From contig JAERMQ010000032.1 in the NCBI GenBank assembly GCA_016844745.1, positions 1 through 48,717 of the forward strand: DNA of 48,717 nucleotides. The letters are read 5' to 3'. Position 1 is the stretch's first letter, and each line of letters begins with the position of its first letter. The stretch is from Ignavibacteria bacterium (GTDB lineage Bacteria > Bacteroidota > Ignavibacteria > Kapaibacteriales > UBA2268). Shown piece after piece: positions 1 to 7,079 of the stretch. Made by a program: the position numbers and the translations under genes. The notes beneath the pieces are model-generated. The model was given only the letters and a program-made list of their open reading frames with translations, made no database searches and was not told where the DNA came from.

Positions 1-92
1 TAATGGTTAATGGTTAATGGTTAATGGTTAATGGTTAATGGTTAATGGTTAATGGTTAATGGTTAATGGTTAATGGTTAATGGTTAATGGTT
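1..92. repeat. Heptamer tandem array (TAATGGT)n
   Basis: About 13 perfect head-to-tail copies of the 7-bp unit TAATGGT run from the first base of the window to position 92, so the left end is cut off and the true copy number is unknown. The array stops 7 bp before a TATATTTG octamer and 33 bp before the start codon of a lipoprotein gene. Its unit is the reverse complement of CCATTA-type units found at 40531-40579, so the two arrays belong to related families. Heptanucleotide tandem arrays are known from other bacteria, for example the STRR repeats of filamentous cyanobacteria. Confidence 0.97.
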
Positions 93-98
93 GATTTA

Positions 99-106
99 TA
101 TATTTG
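99..106 (+). promoter_or_regulatory. Putative -7 promoter element TATATTTG
   Basis: TATATTTG matches the Bacteroidota -7 consensus TAnnTTTG and lies 18 bp before the ATG at 125. The place where a -33 TTG box would be is filled by the heptamer array, which contains no TTG, so the promoter call is tentative. Confidence 0.35.
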
Positions 107-124
107 ATAAATTGTTCTTGCCAA

Positions 125-649
125 ATGGAAAAAATTATTCTTCTTATTTTTTCGATTATATTTGTAAGTTCTTGCCAGAATTCTACGAAAAATAATAATA
201 GCGAGAATTTATTGAAAAATCCGAATTTCGAATTAAATAAATTACCCTCTTTTCAGTTCTGGCATGGCTTAATCGATACGATTGTACCCAATGCACCGCA
301 TGGGATTGCACAATACTCAGTACAAATTTCCCCTGCATGGTTCCCTCAGGAAGGTTATGCAGAATCCGGGATTTCCGGTTTATCAGGTACTTTCTCATTC
401 CAACTTACCGGATGGGTCAAATGCCTGTACAAGCCCGGTATTATGAGTATAAAGCACAAAACATCCAAATCCACTAATATATGGACTGTAACTGATTCGT
501 CGAAGGAATGGAAGCAGATATCCGTTACATCGGATACTTTGGCATTAATGCCAAACGACTCAGTAATTGTACATTTATCTGCCGGTTCGACCGAAATCTC
601 TTCCGGCAGAATTTTATTTACAGGCTTATCATTAAAGAAGAACAAATAG
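125..649 (+). CDS. Small lipoprotein with a carbohydrate-binding-like beta-sandwich
   Basis: Encodes 174 residues from the ATG at 125. An in-frame TTG 21 bases upstream would only add a non-signal extension, so the ATG is preferred. Residues 1-17 form a short signal peptide (MEKIILLIFSIIFVSSC) ending in a VSSC lipobox, so the mature protein should be lipid-anchored. The mature part starts with an NLLKNPNFE motif, which is common at the start of galactose-binding-like or family 4/9 carbohydrate-binding modules, and the rest is beta-rich with spaced Trp and Phe residues. No catalytic motif is visible. It is a single gene that ends 3 bp from the convergent stop of the BtuG-like gene. The heptamer array immediately upstream may sit in its promoter. 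The carbohydrate-binding assignment is inference from fold-like pattern only. Confidence 0.75.
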   Translation: MEKIILLIFSIIFVSSCQNSTKNNNSENLLKNPNFELNKLPSFQFWHGLIDTIVPNAPHGIAQYSVQISPAWFPQEGYAESGISGLSGTFSFQLTGWVKCLYKPGIMSIKHKTSKSTNIWTVTDSSKEWKQISVTSDTLALMPNDSVIVHLSAGSTEISSGRILFTGLSLKKNK

Positions 650-652
650 ATA

Positions 653-1753
653 CTAATAACCGTAGAAAACTATTGTATTCGGATTTATGCCGCAATCGAA
701 TTTGAACAAGGGAAATGATGTTGCCTTTATATCATATACCAACACTTCACCGGCAACACTATAATCCTTTGCATTACCAATCCAAATCCGGCTATCATCA
801 GGAGTAATTGAAAAAGTGTACCAAAATTCATCTGATTTGTTATTTGGTATTAACAGTAAAGGTTTTGGAGAAATTTCATTCAAATTTATTGAATAAATAC
901 CATTCCAACCTATATAGTATAAAATATCTGATGTACTATTAAGCTTGATATGCGTTGAATTCAAATGCCAGCGCCTTAACTCCATTAATGTTTCGCCATC
1001 ATATTCAACAATTCCACCACTATCCTTCTTCGATGGCAGGTTATAATAACAGGTATAAAACCGGTTTTTGTTCGGTGCGGAAATCACTTCTACGGTATTC
1101 TCACCTGATTTTAAATTTGCAATTTCGATTTTAGTATTAGCGTCGATTACAGAAATTGTCCCTGCTTTTGGTTTATCAGCGTATAAATCACCCCATGCCG
1201 AATTAGCGATTAAAATTTTGTTACCAATTGATGTAATGAGTTCCGGTGCCGGACCAACTAATATTTTATTTTTATTAAAAGTAAAGTTTTTAGGATTGAA
1301 TTGATAGATACAATTAGAGAAAGCATCTGTGAAAAAGGCTGAAGAATCGTTAATTATACAAATTTTCCGGGGGTAGAAATTGCTTGAATCCCGGATTCTG
1401 CCAACAAATTTTCCCGTCGATATACGGAATGCATCGATTGAATGAGAATTGGAGACTGCTACGAAAGCAGTATCGCCATGCAGGACGATGTCGTTAGCAC
1501 CGTCGCCCAATACCAAATTCGGATTAGCTTTGCCATAGAAATTCTGGTAAACTGTGGAATTAGGAAAATTGTAGAGAGTAATCGATGAATTATTCTTTTC
1601 CCAGAGACCCTCCGCCAGTATGAATGCGGCTTTTGTAATTTTTGACGGAATTTCTCCGGTATCTGTTGGAGTGGTGGGGGTGCTTTGGCAGGAGATAATA
1701 ACCAATAAGGTTATTAAACAAAATAAACACAGTAATGCAAAACGGTTTTTCAT
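653..1753 (-). CDS. BtuG-like beta-propeller surface lipoprotein under a B12 riboswitch
   Basis: Encodes 366 residues. It starts with a lipoprotein signal (MKNRFALLCLFCLITLLVIISC, cleavage before Cys22) and a Thr/Pro-rich linker, then a series of repeats of about 40-50 residues with strand patterns such as NDIVLHGDTAFVAVSNSHSI and GTISVIDANTKIEIANL. These are typical of YncE/DUF5074-type beta-propellers. A cobalamin riboswitch lies 170 bp upstream on the same strand and there is no other gene between them. In Bacteroides, BtuG is a B12-binding beta-propeller lipoprotein that sits on the TonB receptor BtuB at the cell surface. The combination of fold, lipid anchor and riboswitch makes a corrinoid-capture role the best inference. 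Unlike the Bacteroides loci, no btuB is adjacent here: the gene ends 3 bp from a convergent gene, so it is transcribed alone. Confidence 0.8.
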   Translation of the reverse strand: MKNRFALLCLFCLITLLVIISCQSTPTTPTDTGEIPSKITKAAFILAEGLWEKNNSSITLYNFPNSTVYQNFYGKANPNLVLGDGANDIVLHGDTAFVAVSNSHSIDAFRISTGKFVGRIRDSSNFYPRKICIINDSSAFFTDAFSNCIYQFNPKNFTFNKNKILVGPAPELITSIGNKILIANSAWGDLYADKPKAGTISVIDANTKIEIANLKSGENTVEVISAPNKNRFYTCYYNLPSKKDSGGIVEYDGETLMELRRWHLNSTHIKLNSTSDILYYIGWNGIYSINLNEISPKPLLLIPNNKSDEFWYTFSITPDDSRIWIGNAKDYSVAGEVLVYDIKATSFPLFKFDCGINPNTIVFYGY

Positions 1754-1922
1754 AAAAATCCCTTATATATAGTGAAAAAAATATGAATAAATAAGCGTGA
1801 CATAAGCAGTAATAGTAATGCTTAGTCTATCTGTGCTATAAATAAGGGGAATTTAGAAAATGATTTGCAGAAAATTCCTCTCATTGCATCTGTTAGCGCA
1901 GATGTACAGTAACGTCAACGAG

Positions 1923-2111
1923 AGAACGCAGGCAGGTCTTCTGACTTAGGGGTCAATCCGTTGGTTTCACCTTCCCATCTTTTTTGAATTAAGGACAGTG
2001 GCTGCTATAATTATAGCATGAAACCTTGGTCTCCCATTACAGCGGCGCAACCGTGCAGGAATCTCACCTGCTTGTCTATTCTTTCCGCGAAATGCGGAAC
2101 ACCGGCGTTCT
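1923..2111 (-). promoter_or_regulatory. Cobalamin (B12) riboswitch
   Basis: Read on the minus strand, 1928-1946 is a B12 box (AGTCAGAAGACCTGCCTGC). Further upstream, around 2028-2070, is the conserved core GGTGAGATTCC followed by GCCGCTGTAATGGGAG, as in AdoCbl riboswitches. The ends pair as a 7-bp P1 stem, AGAACGC (2105-2111) with GCGTTCT (1923-1929). A 16-bp perfect palindrome (about 2004-2019) forms a variable arm. Just 3' of the aptamer, 1876-1926 can form a long two-part hairpin (CTCTCRTTG pairing with CAACGAGAG, with an inner CATCTG/CAGATG stem) that overlaps the P1 region and could be the expression platform. There is no long U-tract, so control may be at translation. It regulates the BtuG-like lipoprotein gene; B12 binding would be expected to repress it. 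Confidence 0.95.
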
Positions 2112-2173
2112 GGTTTGCTTGTATAATGAATAAAATATCCACAAAAAGTAAATATCTATTCATTTTATTTCAA

Positions 2174-2620
2174 TTAAATTTTTTCAATTATCAAATTTCG
2201 GCGGTTTTCAATATCGACATCGCACTCAATTTTAACATCGAATCTTTTGGATGGCAACATACCATTGGCTTTTTCTGCCCATTCGATAAATTTTATTGCA
2301 TTTTTTGTGTCCAAACATTCTGAAAAACCTATTTCTGCCAATTCCAATTTATTTTTTATTCTATATAAATCAATATGATAAATTTGAAAAATGGAATCCT
2401 TATCAGAGCCTGTATATTGATTCATAATGGTAAAAGTAGGGGAGGAAACAATATCGGTAACGTGAAATTGATGGCAAATTCCCTTGATAAATTCGGTTTT
2501 TCCCGAACCAAGAGTACCAAACAAAGCTACGGTATCGCCAGGATGCAGTTTCTTCGCGAAACGAATTCCTGCATTTATCGTTTCTTCTTCGCTGTTTGTT
2601 ATTTCCTGTTCACTTGTCAT
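2174..2620 (-). CDS. tsaE: tRNA threonylcarbamoyladenosine biosynthesis ATPase TsaE
   Basis: Encodes 148 residues, normal length for TsaE (YjeE). It has a Walker A loop GTLGSGKT at residues 35-42, the family motif SSPTFTIMNQY around residue 60, a YHIDLYRI segment, and IEWAEKANGMLP near the C-terminus. TsaE is the ATPase that works with TsaB and TsaD to transfer the threonylcarbamoyl group to A37 of ANN-decoding tRNAs in the cytoplasm. The gene starts 41 bp after the glmM stop on the same strand, so the two may be cotranscribed. Transcription continuing past its 3' end would enter the cobalamin riboswitch. The family assignment is secure. Confidence 0.95.
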   Translation of the reverse strand: MTSEQEITNSEEETINAGIRFAKKLHPGDTVALFGTLGSGKTEFIKGICHQFHVTDIVSSPTFTIMNQYTGSDKDSIFQIYHIDLYRIKNKLELAEIGFSECLDTKNAIKFIEWAEKANGMLPSKRFDVKIECDVDIENRRNLIIEKI

Positions 2621-2661
2621 TTACAAAATTATATCAATTTATCAAGTCAAAAAATTACTTT

Positions 2662-4038
2662 TTATTCAGAATTGAGTAAATCCGTTACGATACAATTGAG
2701 TCTGCTGATTTCTTCCGGGTAAATCGATTCGGTAATTATCCTGATAATAGGTTCTGTATTGGAACGCCGGATTTGCAGCCAGCTATCTTTAAAAATAATC
2801 TTAATTCCATCTTCTTTGATGATTTCTGTTCCGGGAAATTTTTCGATTACTTTATTTAAAAGTGTTTCAAAATCACCATCAAAAGATATTTTGGTTTTTC
2901 TCATTTCGAATTTCGGATAAACCTGCTTCAATTGTGATAAAGTTGAATTCCTTTCAGCCATAAGAGCAAGTATCAGGGCTGTTCCGACAAGTGAATCGCG
3001 CCCGTAATGACAAGCCGGCAGAATCACTCCTCCGCTGCCTTCTCCACCGATGATTGCTCCCGAATCTTTCATTGTATTTATTACATTAATTTCACCAACA
3101 GGGCTTCGTTTCACTTTGCCACCATATTTTTTGGCAGCATAATCCGTAGCCATCGTAGTTGAATGATTCACAACAGCACACAAATTCTTTGTTTCGGTAA
3201 AATAATTGCTAAATTCAAATACCGATTCGATTGCCAAAACGATAGTCATCTCCTCTCCGATAGGATTACTTGTTTCATCGATTAGAACGAGCCTGTCAGC
3301 ATCCGGGTCAACGGCTATACCTAAACCGGCATTATTAATTCTCACTGCTTGTGATAGGTCCTTAAGATGTTCCGGAAGTGGTTCCGGAGTATGAGGGAAA
3401 ATGCCGCTTCCATCGCAATAGAGTTTAATTACTTTGCATCCGAATGATTCCAACAAACGAGGTATTGCCTCAGAACCTGATGCATTTACTGCATCGACAA
3501 CTACATTTATATTTTTTGCTTTAATTTTTTGTATCATACCGGAATTTGCAAAAAGAGGAAGAGATAATATCGCATCGATATGATGTTGTATTGGGTCGTG
3601 AATTTCTTTTATACCGGAGTCGAACTTTTCAGATTCGAAAGTAAAAGTTTTATTGTCGAGTATTTGCCAAAGTGCAGCATTTTCATGTTCATCTAAGAAA
3701 ATACCGGATTCCCCGATAAATTTCAATCCATTCCATTGTTCCGGATTATGCGAAGCCGTGATTGCAATACCACCGACGGCATCAGTTTTTTCGGTAAATA
3801 ATTGAACTGTCGGAGTGGGTACTACACCGAGTTTCAATACATGTCTTCCACATGCAATAAGTGTAGCAGTAACAATTTGTTCAATCCATTTTCCTGATGG
3901 TCTTCCGTCATTCCCTACGACAACCGTACCTTTTGGAAGGAGCGATGAAAATGAAGCTGTATAATCCGAAATTAATGCCGGTGTAATACTATCGCCGAGT
4001 GTGGCTCGCAATCCTGATATAGAACGAATTATTGGCAT
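2662..4038 (-). CDS. glmM: Phosphoglucosamine mutase (alpha-D-phosphohexomutase family)
   Basis: Encodes 458 residues with all four phosphohexomutase signatures: the phosphoserine loop TASHNP with catalytic Ser96, the metal-binding loop DPDADR near residue 243, the sugar-recognition loop GGEGSGG near residue 335, and the phosphate-binding loop RRSNTEP near residue 425. The N-terminus (ISGLRATLGD) and length fit the Bacteroidota/Chlorobiota GlmM type. GlmM converts glucosamine-6-phosphate to glucosamine-1-phosphate for UDP-GlcNAc, feeding peptidoglycan and lipid A synthesis. A phosphomannomutase/phosphoglucomutase role cannot be excluded from sequence alone. It is followed by tsaE and preceded by an unknown acidic protein, with a strong hairpin in the upstream gap. 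Confidence 0.88.
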   Translation of the reverse strand: MPIIRSISGLRATLGDSITPALISDYTASFSSLLPKGTVVVGNDGRPSGKWIEQIVTATLIACGRHVLKLGVVPTPTVQLFTEKTDAVGGIAITASHNPEQWNGLKFIGESGIFLDEHENAALWQILDNKTFTFESEKFDSGIKEIHDPIQHHIDAILSLPLFANSGMIQKIKAKNINVVVDAVNASGSEAIPRLLESFGCKVIKLYCDGSGIFPHTPEPLPEHLKDLSQAVRINNAGLGIAVDPDADRLVLIDETSNPIGEEMTIVLAIESVFEFSNYFTETKNLCAVVNHSTTMATDYAAKKYGGKVKRSPVGEINVINTMKDSGAIIGGEGSGGVILPACHYGRDSLVGTALILALMAERNSTLSQLKQVYPKFEMRKTKISFDGDFETLLNKVIEKFPGTEIIKEDGIKIIFKDSWLQIRRSNTEPIIRIITESIYPEEISRLNCIVTDLLNSE

Positions 4039-4061
4039 AATTTATTTAATTTATTTTTGAT

Positions 4062-4110
4062 AAACCCTCACCCTACCCTCTTCCAGTGGGAGAGGGTAGG
4101 GTGAGGGTTT
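4062..4110. repeat. Perfect 20-bp inverted repeat between tandem genes
   Basis: Positions 4062-4081 and 4091-4110 are exact reverse complements (20 bp) around a 9-base loop. The stem is built from CCCTCACCCTACCCTC. It fills the 78-bp gap between the acidic unknown gene and glmM. On the minus strand the stem is followed by ATCAAAAATAAATT, not a clean U-tract, so it may be a dispersed palindromic repeat as much as a terminator. CCCTCACCC-type hairpins are common dispersed repeats in many bacterial genomes. Confidence 0.9.
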
Positions 4111-4116
4111 TGAATT

Positions 4117-5016
4117 TTACATCTGAAAATCGAAGTCAGTACCGAAACTAATTTCCCCAATATCTTTCTGAACATCGGCATCAGAATCAGGTTTACTTTT
4201 TTGTCCATCAGCTTCAAGCAAGTCCTCAATGCTTACTTCAGGTTCAGTGATACCTTCCCTGACAACATCAAATCCAAGATGAGATTCAACTCCTTCCTCA
4301 TATTCAGACTCACCCAAAGAATCATCCACATCCTCGAAATCAAATTTTATTAATGTCCGCTCGCCGCAATTGCAGAATACTTCAATGCTTTCAATAATGC
4401 CATCTTCATTTCTATTAATCAAAGCTGTTGATGTCTTTTTATGAGGGCTATCTAACGAGGGGTCATCTTTTATTTCAACTTTCTCTCCACCCGGCTGTGC
4501 AAATTCTTTTGGTATTCGGCTGCTATGAGGCAGGTCCGATACCTTACCTGAAATTTTTGGTGCTAATAAATAATCATTGAAGGTCAACATCCGACGGTTT
4601 TCATCGGTAATATTTTCCGGTTCGTTTCGTTTAGGGTCTTTTTTAAAACTCTTATCTCTACGAAAATCATCTTCTAATTTAACGATGCTTTCAACCAACA
4701 TATCTACATCGTAGTCCTTGAGTAAACGCTTAACAATTTTTTCGTCTATCTCATCACTTCTGGAACCCGGATGATGAACCTTGACTGTTCCGGTTCCTCT
4801 TTGTGGCTGATAATCGTCAATTCGGCGATTAACAACATCATCGCGACTAAATTCTTCTGAAAATGGTTTTTCGGAATAACTATTTCCCTTTCTTTTGTCT
4901 TTATCTTTTTCCGGACGGTTAACTACATCGGCAGAACTGAATTCCTCAGCAAAAGGATTCTTCATACTCTCCGATTCATCCGAAGTGTTATCCATAAAAT
5001 CTAAGTTAAAATCCAT
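4117..5016 (-). CDS. Acidic, largely disordered protein of unknown function with a duplicated motif
   Basis: Encodes 299 residues with no signal peptide or membrane segment, so probably cytoplasmic. It is rich in Asp, Glu, Ser and Lys and appears mostly disordered. Near the N-terminus a motif of the form PF(A/S)EEFS(S/R)(A/D)DVVNR occurs twice, at residues about 21-35 and 51-64, which suggests two equivalent linear binding sites. A helical stretch follows (about 90-125, KRLLKDYDVDMLVESIVKLE). A more structured C-terminal piece contains FCNCGERTLIKFDFED, where the CxC pair could bind metal or form part of a small beta domain. I do not recognise the family. It is upstream of glmM on the same strand, separated by a 20-bp hairpin. 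Confidence 0.75.
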   Translation of the reverse strand: MDFNLDFMDNTSDESESMKNPFAEEFSSADVVNRPEKDKDKRKGNSYSEKPFSEEFSRDDVVNRRIDDYQPQRGTGTVKVHHPGSRSDEIDEKIVKRLLKDYDVDMLVESIVKLEDDFRRDKSFKKDPKRNEPENITDENRRMLTFNDYLLAPKISGKVSDLPHSSRIPKEFAQPGGEKVEIKDDPSLDSPHKKTSTALINRNEDGIIESIEVFCNCGERTLIKFDFEDVDDSLGESEYEEGVESHLGFDVVREGITEPEVSIEDLLEADGQKSKPDSDADVQKDIGEISFGTDFDFQM

Positions 5017-5267
5017 TTTTTGTCCTATCCCCGGATATTTTAAATACCAACATATAACAATAATAACAAAAAAAGTACCAAAAAATAATCCTTTATCCTG
5101 AAACGTTTAGTTGGAGGTTTTTATTTTATAAATTAATAAATATTTCCCGTATTCCCTTTCGTCAAGGCTAATTTTAATATCGCTATATTATTTGACTTCT
5201 CATAATATTTTGGAGCGAAAATTTCAACAATTCATTGATATTTCCGGCAGTAAATGGTTAATTACCT

Positions 5268-5412
5268 GACCTAAAAGTCTGTGGAAAAACTAATTAAATG
5301 GAAGAATGTCATTCTGAACGAAGTGAAGAATCCAGTCCCAATGCCATAACTGGATTCTTCACTTCGTTCAGAATGACAATCTTCTTTTCTTTTTCAACAG
5401 GCTCCTAAAGTG
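5268..5412. repeat. Dispersed palindromic repeat, copy A (MITE-like)
   Basis: The core is a perfect 29-bp inverted repeat, 5307-5335 and 5350-5378, built on TGTCATTCTGAACGAAGTG, with a 14-base loop. Pairing continues imperfectly to about 5301-5384. Further out, the right flank (5387-5408) reads, on the minus strand, CTTTAGGAGCCTGTTGAAAA, and the left flank (5271-5290) carries a related TAAAAGTCTGTGGAAAAAC, so the whole unit is an approximately 140-bp palindrome. This is the main content of the gene-free stretch 5017-5455. The rest of that stretch is A+T-rich with no other structure that I could see. Confidence 0.85.
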
Positions 5413-5455
5413 TGATGGTCACGGTAGAAAAAAGTAAATGCCATTTATTCCTTCA

Positions 5456-7006
5456 TTAATGTTTAAAATGTCTCATGCCCGTAAAAATCATAGCTATGTT
5501 ATTCTCGTCCGCAACTTTGATTACTTCTTCATCGCGGACAGAACCTCCAGGTTGAATAACCGCTGTAGCTCCGGCTTCTACTGCTTGCAGCAAACCGTCG
5601 GCAAATGGAAAGAATGCATCCGAAGCAACAGAACTACCTTTCAGGTCAAGTCCCATTTGTTTTGCTTTCTCAACTGCAATTCTAGCCGAATCCACTCTCG
5701 ACATTTGACCGGCTCCTATTCCCAAGGTACGATCAGCAGACGAATAAACAATTGAATTTGACTTAACATGCTTGGCAACCTTCCAGCCCATAAGCATAGC
5801 AGCTTGTTCCTGCTGGGTTGGCTGACGCTTTGTTACGCATCGTAATTGAGAATCATCCTGTAGTTTTCTATCGGTATCCTGCATTAAAAATCCGCCGGTA
5901 ACGGATTTGATGTCATAACGAATTGCATTTGCCAGCAATTCAAAATTCATAACAATCAAGCGCCTATCCTTCTTTTTTGTTAATAATGCAAGTGCTTCAT
6001 CTGTGAATTTGGGTGCAATAATTACTTCCGAAAATATACCATGAATTGCTTCGGCTATATCTAAATCCAATAATCGATTTACTACAAATATCCCGCCAAA
6101 TGGTGAGACTGTGTCTGTTGCATAAGCCTTTTGATATGCTTTAACTAAACTTTCATCGAGTCCTACCCCGCTTGGATTAGTATGCTTAATTATTGCAAAT
6201 GCCGGAGTATCGAATTCCAATATCAATTTTGATGCAGAATCAATATCAAGAATGTTGTTATATGAAAGTTCCTTGCCGTGTAATTTAGTAAATATTTTAT
6301 CGAAGTTTCCATATAAGGATGCTTGCTGGTGAGGATTTTCCCCATAACGCAATTGGAATTTTGTATTAAGTCCTATTGAAAATTTTTCTGGGAATTCGAC
6401 ATCATTTATTTTATTAAAATATCCGGAAATCAGGCAGTCATAATTTGCGGTATGAGCAAATGCTTCGCCTGCAAGTTCCTGTCGTACTTTTTCAGGAATT
6501 GTACAATTCCCGTTACGAAGAAGTTCGATTATTTGATTGTACCAATCTGCATTAACAACCGGAACCGTCCATTTGTAATTCTTGGAAGCCGAACGCAACA
6601 TAGCCGGTCCGCCAATATCAATATTCTCGATTAATTCTTCATGGGATGCATTATCCTGCTCCAATACTTTATCGAAAGGATAGAGATTAACAACGAGTAG
6701 GTCTATTGATAAAAGTCCGGATTCTGATAATTGATTTCGATGTGTTTCTTTTCCCAAATCAGCAAGCAATCCTGCATGAACTCCCGGATGAAGTGTTTTA
6801 ACCCGACCATCCATGATTTCCGGGAAGTTGGTTAAATCCGAAACGCTTTTGGCGGGAATATTATTTTTTTTCAGGATATCGAATGTACCACCGGTTGAAT
6901 AAATTGCGATGCCCAAGCCGGTTAATGCTGAGGCAAATTCAACGATTCCGGTTTTATCGGAAACGGAGATTAAAGCTCTTTCTATTTTATAATTATCACT
7001 ATTCAT
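5456..7006 (-). CDS. purH: Bifunctional AICAR formyltransferase/IMP cyclohydrolase PurH
   Basis: Encodes 516 residues, the normal length for PurH. The N-terminal IMP cyclohydrolase domain (residues about 5-135) shows ALISVSDKTGI and the highly conserved GRVKTLHPGVHAGLL. The C-terminal AICAR transformylase domain shows LRYGENPHQ, the catalytic KHTNPSGVG loop and a conserved SDAFFPFADG segment. PurH performs the last two steps of de novo IMP synthesis in the cytoplasm, using 10-formyltetrahydrofolate. The neighbouring upstream gene folC makes polyglutamylated folate, so the pair is metabolically linked. The 73-bp gap between them carries a possible promoter, so they need not be one operon. Confidence 0.98.
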   Translation of the reverse strand: MNSDNYKIERALISVSDKTGIVEFASALTGLGIAIYSTGGTFDILKKNNIPAKSVSDLTNFPEIMDGRVKTLHPGVHAGLLADLGKETHRNQLSESGLLSIDLLVVNLYPFDKVLEQDNASHEELIENIDIGGPAMLRSASKNYKWTVPVVNADWYNQIIELLRNGNCTIPEKVRQELAGEAFAHTANYDCLISGYFNKINDVEFPEKFSIGLNTKFQLRYGENPHQQASLYGNFDKIFTKLHGKELSYNNILDIDSASKLILEFDTPAFAIIKHTNPSGVGLDESLVKAYQKAYATDTVSPFGGIFVVNRLLDLDIAEAIHGIFSEVIIAPKFTDEALALLTKKKDRRLIVMNFELLANAIRYDIKSVTGGFLMQDTDRKLQDDSQLRCVTKRQPTQQEQAAMLMGWKVAKHVKSNSIVYSSADRTLGIGAGQMSRVDSARIAVEKAKQMGLDLKGSSVASDAFFPFADGLLQAVEAGATAVIQPGGSVRDEEVIKVADENNIAMIFTGMRHFKH

Positions 7007-7045
7007 AATTTAATACCTATTTCTGTAAATGAATTATAAGAATTA

Positions 7046-7053
7046 CAAATTTA
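7046..7053 (-). promoter_or_regulatory. Putative -7 promoter element TAAATTTG for purH
   Basis: On the minus strand this reads TAAATTTG, matching TAnnTTTG, about 40 bp before the purH start codon in the gap after folC. No TTG is found at the expected -33 distance, so the call is weak. Confidence 0.3.
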
Positions 7054-7079
7054 ATATTTATGTTTTAATTTATTGACTG

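Noticed and set aside
5268..5412. Complete insertion sequence
   Set aside because: There is no transposase frame within or near any of the four copies.
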